Positions 10,001 to 19,800 of a DNA stretch of 64,000 nucleotides are shown piece by piece. Origin of the DNA: a virus; the IMG/VR virus record IMGVR_UViG_3300024502_000010, positions 1 to 64,000 of that record, one strand, 5' to 3'. Made by a program: the position numbers and the translations under genes. The notes under the pieces were generated by a model, which had not been told where the DNA came from, did no database searches, and saw only the letters and a list, made by a program, of their open reading frames with translations. Positions within the stretch are counted from its first letter, which is position 1, and the number at the start of each line of letters is the position of its first letter.

Positions 10001-12307
10001 TCCAGATATTCCTTGAAGACCTTGAAGACCTTGGGGACCTTGGAGACCTTGTGAACCTTGGGCACCTTGAGTTCCATCTAATCCTTGAATACCTTGAACA
10101 CCCTGAATGCCCTGAACTCCTTGTTCACCTCGGAGACCTTGTGTTCCTTGAGTTCCTTGTCCAGCAAATTCTCCGGATAATCCTTGGAGACCTTGGAGAC
10201 CCTGTAGACCCTGTAGACCTTGAATTCCACCTAAACCTTGAGCACCTTGGGCACCTTGGGCAACAAATTCTCCGGAGATACCCTGAGCTCCTTGCTCACC
10301 TTGTTCGCCCTGTTCACCAATAGATCCCTGAACTCCTTGTGATCCTGCAGGTCCCGGTGGACCTTCATTTCCAGGATCTCCTATATTACCTTGAACACCT
10401 TGAAATCCTTGAGAACCAACACTTCCCTGTACACCCTGTCCAGCAAATTGTCCAGATAATCCCTGAAGACCTTGAAGACCTTGAAGACCTTGAGTTCCTT
10501 GAACACCCTGAGACCCTTGAACACCTTGTCCAGCAAATTCTCCAGGTAATCCTTGAATACCTTGAGAACCTTGCGAACCATCGTATCCTTGAATTCCTAT
10601 TGCACCTTGAGTTCCTTGCCCAGCAAATTCTCCGGATAGTCCCTGAAGACCTTGAAGACCCACATCTCCCTGAGATCCCTGAGAACCTTGAGCACTTAAA
10701 CCACCCTGAATACCTTGGGCTCCTTGGAAACCTTGAGGACCAACTCCACCAAACCTACCTTGAGGACCTTGAGGACCTTGAGGACCATTTTCTCCTTGAA
10801 TACCTTGAATACCTTGAATACCTTGAATACCTTGAGGACCATCTGCCCCCTGAACACCTTGTCCAGCAAATTCTCCAGATAATCCTTGGAGACCTTGACT
10901 ACCTTGAGAACCACTAGTTCCTTGCAGACCTTGTATTCCTTGAGGACCAAAAATTCCCTGAAGACCTTGAGGACCTCTATCGCCAAAAGATCCCTGAATT
11001 CCTTGCAATCCAAATCCAGTATTACCTTGAACACCTTGAACACCTTGGGGTCCAAATCCTCTAATTCCTTGAGAACCTTGAGGTCCTTCGTCTCCCTGAA
11101 TACCTTGAGAACCCTGAGAACCTTGGGAACCTTGGGAACCAAGATCTCCTTTACTTCCCAATCTTCCTTGAACACCAATTAATCCCTGAGATCCTTGTGT
11201 TCCTATTGAACCTTGAGAACCTTGAGTACTTAATCCACCCTGAATACCCTGCGAACCTTGAAGTCCTTGTGTTCCTAATAATCCTTGAGAACCTTGAGCA
11301 CTCAATCCACCCTGAATACCCTGCGAACCCTGATAACCTAAAGAACCTTGAGCTCCTTGACCAGCAAATTCTCCAGATAGTCCTTGAAGACCTTGAGTTC
11401 CCGAAATTCCCTGAGAACCAGAACCCTGAATACCTTGTAAACCTTGAAAACCTATATCTCCCTGAATACCTTGAGATCCGAGATTACCTTGAACACCCAA
11501 ACTACCTTGAGTTCCAGTTCTTCCTTGAGAACCTTGGAAACCCTGAGAACCTAATAAACCCTGAAGACCCTGAGAACCTTGAAGACCCTGTAAACCTTGA
11601 ATACCTTGTTCTCCTTGAGTTCCTTGGGATCCTTGCTGACCTCGTAACCCTTGAATACCCTGAGAACCTAATAAACCCTGAAGACCCTGAAGACCCTGAA
11701 GACCCTGTAAACCTTGAAGACCCTGTAAACCTTGAACACCTTGAATTCCTTGGTCACCAAGTGGTCCCCTTAAACCTTGAGAACCTAAATTTCCTTGAGA
11801 ACCTTGTAAACCTTGAGTTCCTTGAAAACCATAATCACCTTGAATACCTTGGAGACCCTGTAATCCCTGAGATCCCTGAGACCCATTATTTCCTTGAGTA
11901 CCTCTTTGACCTTGAACACCTATAGAACCTTGTGTTCCTATATTACCCTGAATTCCCTGAATACCCTGGACGCCTTGTAGACCCTGCGCTCCATCAAATC
12001 CTTGTGGTCCAGATCTACCTTGTGTTCCTTGTAAACCTTGCGTTCCATTAGCACCTTGTACACCCTGTGCCCCATCAGACCCCTGTACTCCCTGAGCTCC
12101 ATCAGTGCCTTGTAGACCCTGAGAACCCTCAGTTCCTTGTACACCTTGTCCAGCAAATTCTCCAGATAATCCTTGAGAACCTTGAGAACCATCAAGTCCC
12201 TGAATCCCCTGAGAACCTTGAGTTCCTTGGGCTCCTTGGGCTGCGTAACCTTCCTGCGTTACAACGAAGTCTGAAGTATATCCTAAAGTGACATTATAAT
12301 CTGTCAT
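7040..12307 (-). CDS. Giant collagen-like tail fibre
   Basis: 1755 residues with a good ribosome site (AAGGAG before ATG at 12307). Residues about 1-22 form a short head ([16 protein letters not shown]). Residues about 23-1025 are continuous Gly-X-Gln triplets (for example [13 protein letters not shown]) interrupted by LSGEFAGQG cassettes. Residues about 1026-1755 form a beta-helix-like C-terminal part beginning [28 protein letters not shown], typical of right-handed parallel beta helices. It contains two GGSGYT/GRGYT modules and ends [16 protein letters not shown]. Collagen-like phage regions are trimeric shafts, so a long fibre with a C-terminal host-binding or trimerising region is likely. 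Unlike animal collagen, the Y position is mostly Gln and Pro is rare. Confidence 0.88.
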   Translation of the reverse strand: MTDYNVTLGYTSDFVVTQEGYAAQGAQGTQGSQGIQGLDGSQGSQGLSGEFAGQGVQGTEGSQGLQGTDGAQGVQGSDGAQGVQGANGTQGLQGTQGRSGPQGFDGAQGLQGVQGIQGIQGNIGTQGSIGVQGQRGTQGNNGSQGSQGLQGLQGIQGDYGFQGTQGLQGSQGNLGSQGLRGPLGDQGIQGVQGLQGLQGLQGLQGLQGLQGLLGSQGIQGLRGQQGSQGTQGEQGIQGLQGLQGSQGLQGLLGSQGFQGSQGRTGTQGSLGVQGNLGSQGIQGDIGFQGLQGIQGSGSQGISGTQGLQGLSGEFAGQGAQGSLGYQGSQGIQGGLSAQGSQGLLGTQGLQGSQGIQGGLSTQGSQGSIGTQGSQGLIGVQGRLGSKGDLGSQGSQGSQGSQGIQGDEGPQGSQGIRGFGPQGVQGVQGNTGFGLQGIQGSFGDRGPQGLQGIFGPQGIQGLQGTSGSQGSQGLQGLSGEFAGQGVQGADGPQGIQGIQGIQGIQGENGPQGPQGPQGRFGGVGPQGFQGAQGIQGGLSAQGSQGSQGDVGLQGLQGLSGEFAGQGTQGAIGIQGYDGSQGSQGIQGLPGEFAGQGVQGSQGVQGTQGLQGLQGLQGLSGQFAGQGVQGSVGSQGFQGVQGNIGDPGNEGPPGPAGSQGVQGSIGEQGEQGEQGAQGISGEFVAQGAQGAQGLGGIQGLQGLQGLQGLQGLSGEFAGQGTQGTQGLRGEQGVQGIQGVQGIQGLDGTQGAQGSQGLQGPQGLQGLQGISGEFAGQGTQGTQGRVGTGVQGSSGNQGIQGLQGSQGFEGSQGARGERGLQGLQGISGEFVGQGAQGSSGLSGSQGAQGILGSTGVQGSQGIPGEFAGQGAQGSAGFSGSQGSQGIPGEFAGQGTQGSQGLIGIQGEIGAQGIQGFEGQGIQGSVGDIGSIGPIGPQGISGQFAGQGVQGSIGSQGIIGFGIQGSQGLPGEFAGQGVQGTQGVQGNTGFGIQGSQGIQGSQGSQGRSGNAGAQGAHGIQGAQGISGILGTQVTSILYVTSDGNDTNTGLKLGDAKRTIGAALTVATTGTVIKVTSGHYVENNPLVLKKQVSITGDSLREVSVSPLNPDQDLFHVSEGNYVTEISYTGSLNKGKAVFAFNPNQIGFSSQSPYIRNCTNFIVNSIGMKIDGNHVLGPFKSMVTDSFTQYNQNGIGVSITNGGYAQLVSLFTICNDIAVYCGSGGACDLTNSNASFGNYGLVADGVGSKSYTGIVTEQSSANSSTFVVNLNSPILGIVSARYDNTTGILTATTNIPHKFSVGMGVSLHGLEFNCPSGPGIVTYPSGRNGYTFNTVSVAPGRYYDAYNLIQSNRQEIVDLAYNAIGVAYTDFTNPSPDKCKRDIGYIVDAVSIDVRDYTSKNTLDATKAYFKLDGSILTHGVDGEVPQTIVGFTSARELMKLAITNNLTNKDLSIIADPLTGINTSPSSCADVQSFIDNLVGIITTRLNAGNINGANALPAVSMASTTFSVYVGVSTLPHAHISNTGTVNISIVRPFDGQVIYFDRLYYTIKGIGISSGGSGYTGPAIVTIDPPESDWGIPATASVQITNGSISSVDIISEGRGYTVAPKVTFSSPNAGINTAIGSAIISPVYYAVLSSTPISSGICTITVNDTIPYVVGVGSEVNFFKQSRVLASGHSLEYIGSGVDIATALPRNGGVPIQQNETDSRNGGLVVYTTTDQSGNFRIGDGVVINQQTGTISGASYTRSLFSTMTPFILALGG
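9228..12240 (-). repeat. Collagen-like Gly-X-Gln coding repeat
   Basis: About 1000 consecutive codons follow a 9-bp period (plus-strand cctTGA/aacCTT-type words). The periodicity creates long spurious ORFs in other frames rich in Leu-Glu or Lys-Val-Leu. The recurrent LSGEFAGQG insert appears roughly a dozen times and breaks the triplet pattern, presumably as hinges. Confidence 0.9.
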
Positions 12308-12317
12308 TTATATCTCC

Positions 12318-12653
12318 TTAAACTGACGCAGAGGGTGTCACAATTGCCATACCTTCAATGATTTTCTTTTTCTTTCCGGTGGAATTGTTAATAATGACAA
12401 CATCATAATAATGTCTTCCATCTTCTAAAGTTGAAGATACTGTACTTCCCATAGAAAGAATTACCTGTCCCCTTGAAGTAACAATTCCAACAGAAAAGGG
12501 CGTTGAAGTTCCTGAAGATGGAAACTTCTTTATTTTAGAGACTGAAGAAAAATTATTTAAATTAAGTGCTGATCCATCTGGATTTGTTACAGTGAAGACA
12601 CTTTCAAAATCTGTCCCTCTTTCAATTGTTATATTGACTGCTGGAACCGCCAT
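12318..12653 (-). CDS. Small Ig-like virion protein, fibre/baseplate associated
   Basis: 111 residues, MAVPAVNITIERGTDFESVFTVTNPDGSALNL, then SVSKIKKFPSSG and a C-terminal DVVIINNSTGKKKKIIEGMAIV strand. The pattern (ITIERGTDFE, TNPDGSPLNL, a beta sandwich of about 110 residues) resembles the N-terminal domain of BppU-type baseplate proteins and small Ig-like phage proteins; this is weak, pattern-level evidence. A candidate late promoter AATAAATA lies 18 nt upstream. It directly precedes the collagen-like fibre, so it may link that fibre to the virion. Confidence 0.6.
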   Translation of the reverse strand: MAVPAVNITIERGTDFESVFTVTNPDGSALNLNNFSSVSKIKKFPSSGTSTPFSVGIVTSRGQVILSMGSTVSSTLEDGRHYYDVVIINNSTGKKKKIIEGMAIVTPSASV

Positions 12654-12670
12654 TTATAATTTTAGTATTT

Positions 12671-12678
12671 TATTTATT
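12671..12678 (-). promoter_or_regulatory. Candidate T4-type late promoter
   Basis: Minus-strand AATAAATA, one base from the T4 late consensus TATAAATA, ending 18 nt before the ATG of the 111-residue gene. It overlaps the end of the terminase small-subunit gene. Confidence 0.5.
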
Positions 12679-13115
12679 TATTCTTCTTGATTCAGTTGAC
12701 TTTTCAATAACTTAGCTAAATCAGCTGTAGAACCAACAAAAAGTGCATTATTGACGGTTGTTGGGCTTTTAGATTGCTTTTGTTCCTCAATATCTTTCAA
12801 TTTCTTCTGCAAATCCATAAGTTTGTCAGTTGCATCTGCAACACTTTTTATCAATTGACCAGCAACTTCATAAGCCCTTGGCATTTCACTTTCTTGAGCA
12901 AGTTCTAAAATTCCATTTATTGCCTCTTGTCCCTTTTCTATTAAGGAATATAAATTTCCTCTTGTGTAATTGTAATCTTTTTTTATATCATCAAAATCCG
13001 AAGAAATTTTTTCAACTTTTTCTACAACAGAATCAACTTCTGTAGGAACTATATCTAAACTTCCACTATTTTCTAAATTGAAAGCATCATTCAGAGAATT
13101 AAATTTTTTATCCAT
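12678..13115 (-). CDS. 16: Terminase small subunit gp16
   Basis: 145 residues, close to the T4 gp16 length (164). It aligns by eye with T4 gp16 through its whole core: FDDIKKDYNYTRGNLYSLIEKGQEAINGIL, then ESEMPRAYEVAGQLIKSVADATDKLMDLQKKLKDIEE, and the C-terminal NNALFVGSTADLAKLL, matching T4 NATVFMGSPTELM. gp16 forms a ring that recognises phage DNA and activates gp17 ATPase/nuclease for packaging. Gene order gp13-gp14-gp15-gp16 follows T4. The large subunit gp17 does not follow directly; fibre genes are placed after gp16 instead. Mostly helical and coiled-coil-like. Confidence 0.85.
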   Translation of the reverse strand: MDKKFNSLNDAFNLENSGSLDIVPTEVDSVVEKVEKISSDFDDIKKDYNYTRGNLYSLIEKGQEAINGILELAQESEMPRAYEVAGQLIKSVADATDKLMDLQKKLKDIEEQKQSKSPTTVNNALFVGSTADLAKLLKSQLNQEE

Positions 13116-13118
13116 AGT

Positions 13119-14120
13119 TTAAAAAGCACTTCCACTAAATCCAAAATCATCACCATCTTCAATCAAGAGATTATCTTGCTGAGTAATTGATTTAACTTCA
13201 GCACCGGAAAGATGAGATGTAATCTGAGTTTCATCTCTACCTCTTTCTACAGTTAAAACATTGCCAGAAACAAGTTTTACATAAACTTCTTCCCCCTCAA
13301 TATCCAAATAAGAATTCTTGACAATTGATGCTGCATTATTTACGGTAATTAGGGTATCTTCAGTATTAACATCCTTTGCTAAGTTGGTTAAAACAGTGCC
13401 AGTGTAATTTTTGATTGCTCTTGGTTGAGCGGAATATACAACTTCTCTTGTTGGAGAATTTGTAGTATCTCCTGTAATATAACTGATAGTAGTTTTCTTG
13501 ATAATGTCCTTCGTTGCAGAAGAAATAGGACCAAATAGATAAACCTTTGCAGTAAATCTTAATGTATAAATTAAAACTCTTCTTGTAGTAAAATCTCCTT
13601 CATAGTCATCCTGCATCGTAATATTTTCTAATACCACAGGAATATCTCTTTTTTCATTAATACTATCAACTAACTCCACTGTCATTGTGTAAGCTGGTTG
13701 GAAATATGGAAGAATTTGTTCAATAATTTGCAATGCATCATCATTTAATTTTGACATGATGCTTAATTCAAATTGCATATTATATGGAACAGGTAAATAT
13801 GCTTTTTTTGTTTCCTTAGTATCATTTACATCTTTTGCTGTAAATGTTTGAGTAGTTGTTGATTTTCTTGTTGGATCATATGTCAACCCAGTAAATTCAA
13901 AAGACATCCTTGGGAGTGTAATTTGAACTGGTTTATTTAAATTTGCAGATTGCTCTAATCGGGCAAGAAATTTTTGAGTAGGTCCATATGCCAGAGGAAC
14001 CTTAATAATACTTACAACATCATCTTCGGTGTTTTTATGCTTAATCTTTATATCATTAAACAATGAACCAAATGATATGACAGTTCTTCTTAAAATTTCG
14101 TTATAGAAATACTCAAACAT
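13119..14120 (-). CDS. 15: Tail completion / sheath stabiliser gp15
   Basis: 333 residues. The N-terminus MFEYFYNEILRRTVISFGSLFNDIKIKH matches T4 gp15 (MFGYFYNSSFRRY...LFSNIQIKR). The central YNMQFELSIMSKLNDDALQIIEQILPYFQPAYTMTVE matches the T4 signature ELSI...QIVEQILPYFQP. gp15 caps the end of the tail tube and sheath and docks the tail to the neck. The last ~100 residues are an extra beta-rich tail (DVNTEDTLITVNNAAS...VERGRDETQITSHLSG), longer than T4 gp15 (272 residues). Starts 4 nt after the gp16-side gene boundary in the same transcript block. Confidence 0.9.
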   Translation of the reverse strand: MFEYFYNEILRRTVISFGSLFNDIKIKHKNTEDDVVSIIKVPLAYGPTQKFLARLEQSANLNKPVQITLPRMSFEFTGLTYDPTRKSTTTQTFTAKDVNDTKETKKAYLPVPYNMQFELSIMSKLNDDALQIIEQILPYFQPAYTMTVELVDSINEKRDIPVVLENITMQDDYEGDFTTRRVLIYTLRFTAKVYLFGPISSATKDIIKKTTISYITGDTTNSPTREVVYSAQPRAIKNYTGTVLTNLAKDVNTEDTLITVNNAASIVKNSYLDIEGEEVYVKLVSGNVLTVERGRDETQITSHLSGAEVKSITQQDNLLIEDGDDFGFSGSAF

Positions 14121-14160
14121 GATAGAAACCTATTATAAAATAATTATTACTAATAACTAA

Positions 14161-14168
14161 TATTTATG
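14161..14168 (-). promoter_or_regulatory. Candidate late promoter before gp15
   Basis: Minus-strand CATAAATA overlaps the gp14 stop region and lies about 40 nt upstream of the gp15 start. The spacing is longer than for the other candidates, so it is less certain. Confidence 0.35.
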
Positions 14169-15573
14169 GCATTCCAAATGGGTTTCTCTCACTAAAGTCA
14201 ATTATTAAATCAGATTCCAATTCAATTTCAGAATTTTGTGCATATCCATCATCAATTGGATACTGATCAATAAAACGCAATTCGTGATAAGATCCAGAAT
14301 CTTCTCCTGTCACCATTTCTCCCGCAACAAATTCTCCGTTAATATTTGATAATTCTAAAACATTAGTAACAGAATTCCAAGATTTTACTCTTCCTTTTGT
14401 GCCACTATCAGATCCAACAACTACTTCGTTAAAGATATAGTTTCCATAAGAGGATGTTGACGCTGCTCCAATTATTATGGTTGGGGAAACGGTATATCCC
14501 AATCCGGCGTTTGTAATTCTTATCGATGTGATTGTTCCCGCAGAACTTACGACAGCAGTTGCGGCTGCAGAAACTGAAGAAATTCCACTGAAAGAAATAG
14601 TCGGCGGTGATGTATAACCAGATCCCCCATTAGTTAGAGTTATAATACCAACAACACCATTTCCAATTGTAGCTGTTGCTGTAGCACCACCACCTTCTTC
14701 ACTAATAAATCTTACTCCCGGAGACTGTGTATATCCAAATCCAGAATTTATTAATTGTACACTTTGAACTGATTTTGAATTTGGATTTGTATTGTCATTG
14801 CAAACAACAATACCGCCAATCATAATAGCTGTTGCTATACCAGTTTTTCCTCCAATTGGTGCTGAAGATATTCCAACTTTTGGCGCTGTTAGATACCCAC
14901 CACCTCTATTTGTTACAGTTATGTATCTTATACCACCATTTACTATATGTGCTGTTGCTGTAGCAGTTACTGCAGACCCAACCATGGTAAGCTTTTGAAT
15001 AGAACCAATTGAAGCATTTTCTCCATCAATACCAGTACCACTTATATTATCATCTATTTCCGCAATACCTGTATCAATGACTTCATCTTCATATCTAAAG
15101 ATTTCGCACCTTAATTCATAAGTATAGTTTTTTTGTAATTGATAAAATGGTTTTTCATGCTCAACATATTTAATTTCAAATAATCTATCTCCCAAAGGTA
15201 AATAAATTAAATCACCTTCTTTCGGTCTTGATGCTAATTTAATTCCGGGTCTGGATTTTATTAGTGGATATATGTAATTTTCATATCTTTCTTTTGAAAT
15301 TGTAATTGTTAATTCATTTAGTGCCTGTATACCAAATTTTGAAAGTATAGTTGGATTATTGCCATATCCATCATAATTTTCAATATAAGCTTCTATAGGA
15401 AAAGCCTGATTGAAAAGAGACTCTATTACTTCTTTTATTATTGTTCTTTCTGTCACATACTTTCTAGGTATATAATAAACTTCAACTCCATACATTCTAA
15501 GTTGTTCATTTATTAAATCTTGTATAAGACCCTGCTCAGATTTTGATCCTTGAAGAAAAAATGGATTAAGCAT
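14164..15573 (-). CDS. 14: Neck protein gp14 with inserted repeat modules
   Basis: 469 residues versus 256 in T4. The first ~165 residues fit T4 gp14: EQLRMYGVEVYYIPRKYVTERTI, SKFGIQALNELTITIS, EGDLIYLPLGDRLFEIKYVEHEKPFYQL. A block of about 200 residues (about 185-385) then contains four copies of a GGxGYTxxPxVxI module (NRGGGYLTAPKVGIS, NSGFGYTQSPGVRFI, NGGSGYTSPPTISFS, NAGLGYTVSPTIII). The C-terminus (LIDFSERNPFGMP) is again neck-like. gp14 forms the neck with gp13 after DNA packaging. The insert is probably an exposed decoration on the neck. Confidence 0.88.
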   Translation of the reverse strand: MLNPFFLQGSKSEQGLIQDLINEQLRMYGVEVYYIPRKYVTERTIIKEVIESLFNQAFPIEAYIENYDGYGNNPTILSKFGIQALNELTITISKERYENYIYPLIKSRPGIKLASRPKEGDLIYLPLGDRLFEIKYVEHEKPFYQLQKNYTYELRCEIFRYEDEVIDTGIAEIDDNISGTGIDGENASIGSIQKLTMVGSAVTATATAHIVNGGIRYITVTNRGGGYLTAPKVGISSAPIGGKTGIATAIMIGGIVVCNDNTNPNSKSVQSVQLINSGFGYTQSPGVRFISEEGGGATATATIGNGVVGIITLTNGGSGYTSPPTISFSGISSVSAAATAVVSSAGTITSIRITNAGLGYTVSPTIIIGAASTSSYGNYIFNEVVVGSDSGTKGRVKSWNSVTNVLELSNINGEFVAGEMVTGEDSGSYHELRFIDQYPIDDGYAQNSEIELESDLIIDFSERNPFGMP

Positions 15574-15577
15574 GAGA

Positions 15578-16423
15578 TTAACCTATCATATCTAAAGGTG
15601 GCAACTCATATGTATTTGACATTTTTTCCATTAAAATATCTATTTCTCTTTGAGCATCATCATACATTTGTCTGCCATTCAACTCAACACCACCGGGAAG
15701 TTTAACTCCAGTGAATTTCATCATATTCTGACCCCATTGTTTTTTAATCAAGGAGGTTAGATATGGTTTAAGGAAAGAGTCATTCCAAACTCTAGAATAA
15801 TCATTTGGATCGAGAGTTGAATAGCAATCAATTACAAAATACTGCCCCTCACTTACTGAACCCCAATCAATATCCAAATATAATCTATCTTGCCTTTTAT
15901 TAAAACGAATTTGTTTCTGTGTATTCAAAAGAAAATCCAAATCTTCCAAATAAGTTTTGACCATAGCATAAGAAAGTAGTTCAGTGGTCCCCCAGTAGTA
16001 AACATCATTTAAGAATAATTGATATTTTACGCTGAACATACTGTGGGTAATTGTATTTGCCCCATCAAAAGTAAAGATTTTATTTACACCAATAATATTA
16101 GGGGGAACTTGGAGATAATTGCTATTTTCATAATAATTAAAAGTAGTTGTTGTGCCAGCAATATTTGTCGTGGCGCTAATAGTCGTTATGCCCACATTTC
16201 CGGAAAGACCTTTAGCTCTTCCTCTATCAATGTCGTTCTGAGTTACTTTATACTTATAAAATGTTGGATAGACTCCATCAAAATGTCTTTCTTGAAAAAA
16301 CTGGATGGCATCATCAACTAAATCTTCAATTTGTTCATCTGCAACATTTATTTCCAAAACTGGCGCACCCAGTTTTCTTTTACAATAATCTATTAGTTCT
16401 TGTCTAGTAGATGGTTGCGCCAT
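15578..16423 (-). CDS. 13: Neck / head completion protein gp13
   Basis: 281 residues (T4 gp13 309). Recognisable gp13 features are the N-terminal RQELIDYCKRKLGAPVLEINVADEQIEDLVDDAIQFFQERHFDG, the central ALQ-like KTYLEDLDFLLNTQKQIRFNKRQDRLYLDIDW, and the C-terminal SLIKKQWGQNMMKFTGVKLPGGVELNGRQMYDDA. It seals the portal vertex with gp14 so the tail can attach. The stop lies 4 nt before the gp14 start. Candidate late promoter CATAAATA sits 19 nt upstream of the ATG. Confidence 0.92.
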   Translation of the reverse strand: MAQPSTRQELIDYCKRKLGAPVLEINVADEQIEDLVDDAIQFFQERHFDGVYPTFYKYKVTQNDIDRGRAKGLSGNVGITTISATTNIAGTTTTFNYYENSNYLQVPPNIIGVNKIFTFDGANTITHSMFSVKYQLFLNDVYYWGTTELLSYAMVKTYLEDLDFLLNTQKQIRFNKRQDRLYLDIDWGSVSEGQYFVIDCYSTLDPNDYSRVWNDSFLKPYLTSLIKKQWGQNMMKFTGVKLPGGVELNGRQMYDDAQREIDILMEKMSNTYELPPLDMIG

Positions 16424-16441
16424 TTATCTTCTCTTTTAAAA

Positions 16442-16449
16442 TATTTATG
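16442..16449 (-). promoter_or_regulatory. Candidate late promoter before gp13
   Basis: Minus-strand CATAAATA, 19 nt before the gp13 ATG, overlapping the stop codon of the upstream 59-residue gene. Confidence 0.5.
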
Positions 16450-16624
16450 ATTTGGTTGTTAAAAGTTGAGATACAACTTCTTGCTGCTTTAAGTATAATT
16501 TAAAATAGCATTTTGCAATGTTTTTTGCATCTTCTATATTAGATATATTATCTATTTCTGAGCAAACTTTAAAATATTCAAAGCTTTTACTAAGATTTTC
16601 AAGTTCTATATTATCTGGATTCAT
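16445..16624 (-). CDS. Small helical protein of unknown function
   Basis: 59 residues, ATG at 16624, MNPDNIELENLSKSFEYFK, then NIEDAKNIAKCYFKLYLKQQE and VVSQLLTTKS. Predicted as two helices. It overlaps the previous gene's stop by 14 nt, typical of coupled phage genes. The second helix (KCYFKLYLKQQEVVSQLL) faintly recalls the NblA phycobilisome-degradation helix (ELYRQMM.KE..Y..LL), but its position inside the virion operon argues for a structural or assembly role. Function unknown. Confidence 0.65.
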   Translation of the reverse strand: MNPDNIELENLSKSFEYFKVCSEIDNISNIEDAKNIAKCYFKLYLKQQEVVSQLLTTKS

Positions 16625-16838
16625 TTATCAAACCTCTAAGTAGCATTTTAATTTCATCTAAATCATTTTTTATACTCGATACTTCATGCTCCAAACTGTT
16701 AATTTTTTTCTGTTCTTCATTTTTTACATTACGTCTAGACAGATACTGTTGATATTCTGACATATTAGCATTAATAATCGAATTTGTTTTTGGGTCCCTA
16801 AAAAGGTCGTTTTGACCTTCTACTTTTAAGTAATTCAT
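16611..16838 (-). CDS. Small conserved-type phage protein with C-terminal coiled coil
   Basis: 75 residues, MNYLKVEGQNDLFRDPKTNSIIN, followed by NMSEYQQYLSRRN and a heptad-like helix (INSLEHEVSSIKNDLDEIKMLLRGL). The FRDPKTNSIIN motif is the sort found in short cyanomyovirus proteins near the neck genes. No catalytic motif. It sits between the DUF4815 protein and gp13 and probably takes part in assembly. Confidence 0.65.
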   Translation of the reverse strand: MNYLKVEGQNDLFRDPKTNSIINANMSEYQQYLSRRNVKNEEQKKINSLEHEVSSIKNDLDEIKMLLRGLINESR

Positions 16839-16846
16839 AATTTTTT

Positions 16847-19800
16847 TTATGCAAGTGAAATAACTCTTAGATTTTTAACTCTCGGTGGATACACTTGACT
16901 CGTTGATGTCATTACTAACTTAATTCTATAGAATCTAAATGAAGGTAGTTGATCTGCAGTGAATGTATATTCTCTAAAATCAACATTTGCAGATTCAAAT
17001 GCCAATGCTAAGGATGGTTGGACAAAAACATCAGGTAATCCATCACTGTCTTCAAGATTAATTACTTGTTTTGTTGTAACATCAATGTTATTGTATCCTG
17101 GGAATGGTGTAAATATTGGAGTAAAATTAGAAGTCTCACTTATTGCATAGAAAGCACGAATATCACAATAAGAATTGATGTGAGCATCTAATAGAATTTT
17201 AATTGATGATGCAGGATTTTCTAATGTAATTTCCTTTGATAGATATTGGAATGCAGATGGATCAACACCAACAGTATTTACTCTATTATCAGTTGCATAA
17301 TTTCCGATAACTTTATTAACTCTGTTTGAAGTTAAAACGGCTGTCATTCTTTGGGTATCAATAACTGGAGAGACCTTTGGATCGGAGGTACTCAAATTAA
17401 ATCTAATATTCAATGATTTTTTGCCAGGTAAGTCAACAATATTTTGTGTTTCGTTAGTTTTGGAAGCAATAATTCTTGGACTATTAAAATAATGAGTTTT
17501 ATTAATCGGAATAGTTTCAAAACCTTGATCCACATATGCAATTTCATTGCCACTAATACTAGAACCACTTATTGTTCTTATTTCGGCATCCAAACTAGTT
17601 CCCTGTACAGTTGTATTCTGAATACTTGTAGTAATTAATTCATAAGGAATATTTTGTGATGCCTTTATGTTAAATCCTCCCGCATTTTTTGTATTATTGA
17701 AATAAAGTGCTGGGAAAGATTGACCGTTACTTCTATCTGTACCTTCTTGATTCGATCTAATTTTAATAGAATATGAATCAAAAGTTATTGGATCTTTTAC
17801 TGAAGCATTGCCCAGATAATGCTCAGTATTAATTCTTCTTAGAGACACTCCATTAAGTTCATATTTGTAAACTGGAGTTCCTGCCAAATATTCTATGCTT
17901 CCACCTGGATATGAATTCAATACATTTTGATATACTGGATCGATATATCCAAAAGAAGTAATTCCACGAAGAGCACCACTGCTAACAGAAGTGTATTCTA
18001 AAAGTTGATTATCTATCAATACATATCCTGGATTTGTTGATGCGACACCAACATTTTCAAAAGTTGTAAAATTAGATGGATCGTCAATAAAAATACTATC
18101 CCCAGTTTGATATGGTATTGATAATTTTGTTGGTGGTACATCACTTTCAACGCCTGAAATATTAACATAGTTATTTTTAAAATACATACCATGATTTTTG
18201 TGATTTACAGTGAAGTGAAGACCATCTGTTTCAACATTAATATCATTTATTTGAACATTTCCACCATTTGAGTAATTTAATGCACTAGTTATTCCTGCAC
18301 TATTAATATAACTGACAGTTTTTCCTACTCCAGCAACTTCAAAATTACCCTGAACATTATCTAAAATAAGTTCATTAGTACTTGCTATTGATACTATAGA
18401 GAATGTTGCATTTCTTCCTATCGAATTCCCTCCAATTGTAGAAATTCCTAAGATATCTCCGACTTTGTAACCATTTCCAGATTGACTTATGGTTGCTGCA
18501 ACAGCAACTCCGCTACTAATTGTCACATCAGCCTTAGCATTTCTCCCACTTCCGGTAATTGTAACTAAAGATACATCATTGAAAGTGAGTGATCCTGCTG
18601 ACGGAGTATATCCGATTCCAGAATTGATAACCTCTAGTTGTCCTGTAGCTATTCCTGCACTTCCTACATAATTTCCGGATGCATTTGTTCCACCTTGAAC
18701 AATTGTATTACCTAAAACTAAATTAGCATCTGTTAATGATGAAGAAAGAGAAACTCTTATCTTTCTGGAATTCATTGAAATTGAGTTTGGCATTAATGTT
18801 GGAATTTGGGAATTTCCTATGCTCAATTCTGGATTATAAAATTCTACTCTTCCTTCCGGAACAAATTCTGCCCTATAAAGAGAAAACTTAAGATCTTCCC
18901 ATTGGCTAGCTTCCCAAGTTGATGCATTTTGGGACTTGAATAGAGAACCAAGTGTTGGTTGAGTGGAAACTGCGGATTGAGTTAAAATATCAACCTCACC
19001 AACACCAACTCTTGAAATAAAGACATTATATTTTGAAGAAGATGAACCAACAACAAGAGCGTATTCGGCTGGTCCAGTCAAGTAAACTGGAGCTTTAAAA
19101 GTAAATGTTGTTGCAACACTACCATCATTAGAAGTTTTTACTTCGTCTGGGCTTAAGAATACTTCAGAAAATGGTAGAACTTCTCTTGTAGGATAACCAT
19201 TTTGCATGGTTCTAATCTGAACAAAAACTGGCGTCTCAGCATCTTCTTTTGTCTTAAAGAAGATATCACACTTAGTAATAAAGACTCCCCCACTCTCATT
19301 AACTAAGAATGATTGTGCAAGAGGATCCCACCAATAGCATCTGTATCCATAATTTGTTGTGGAAGTAACTTGAGTATCTACCAATTGGGGCCCAGTTGTT
19401 TTGGATACTGCCTCTTGTTTGGTTTGTTGCTTTTGCTCAATTCTACCATTTCTTGTTGAAATGATATTTTCTTGAACGGTTTCCAAAGTTCCACTTGAAG
19501 TAAATGCTTCTTCAGCTAATGTAGCTGCAGTAGCTGCATTGTTTAAATTATTATTAATTAATGTAAAAGTTTTATTGCCATTTTCAAATCTTGGATTTGC
19601 TGATACATTTGGGTTGGGTAGATAGAAACTACCAATAATCCATGTGTATACATCAGTAAGCAATCTGACATTAGTAATTCTTGCCTGAGCACCACTTGTT
19701 TTTCCAACCAGTGTCATACCACTTTCTACATATCCGGAGTACTGTCCTTGATACTGTGCAGAAAGAGAGAATGTATCAACATTCAAAACTGTAGAAGTTG

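Noticed and set aside
9181-12291. Many long alternative-frame ORFs rich in Leu/Glu or Lys/Val/Leu
   Set aside because: They are by-products of the 9-bp period of the collagen-like gene and have no plausible composition or starts.
16445-16624. NblA phycobilisome-degradation homologue
   Set aside because: Length and last helix are similar, but the match is short and the gene sits inside the neck/baseplate operon.
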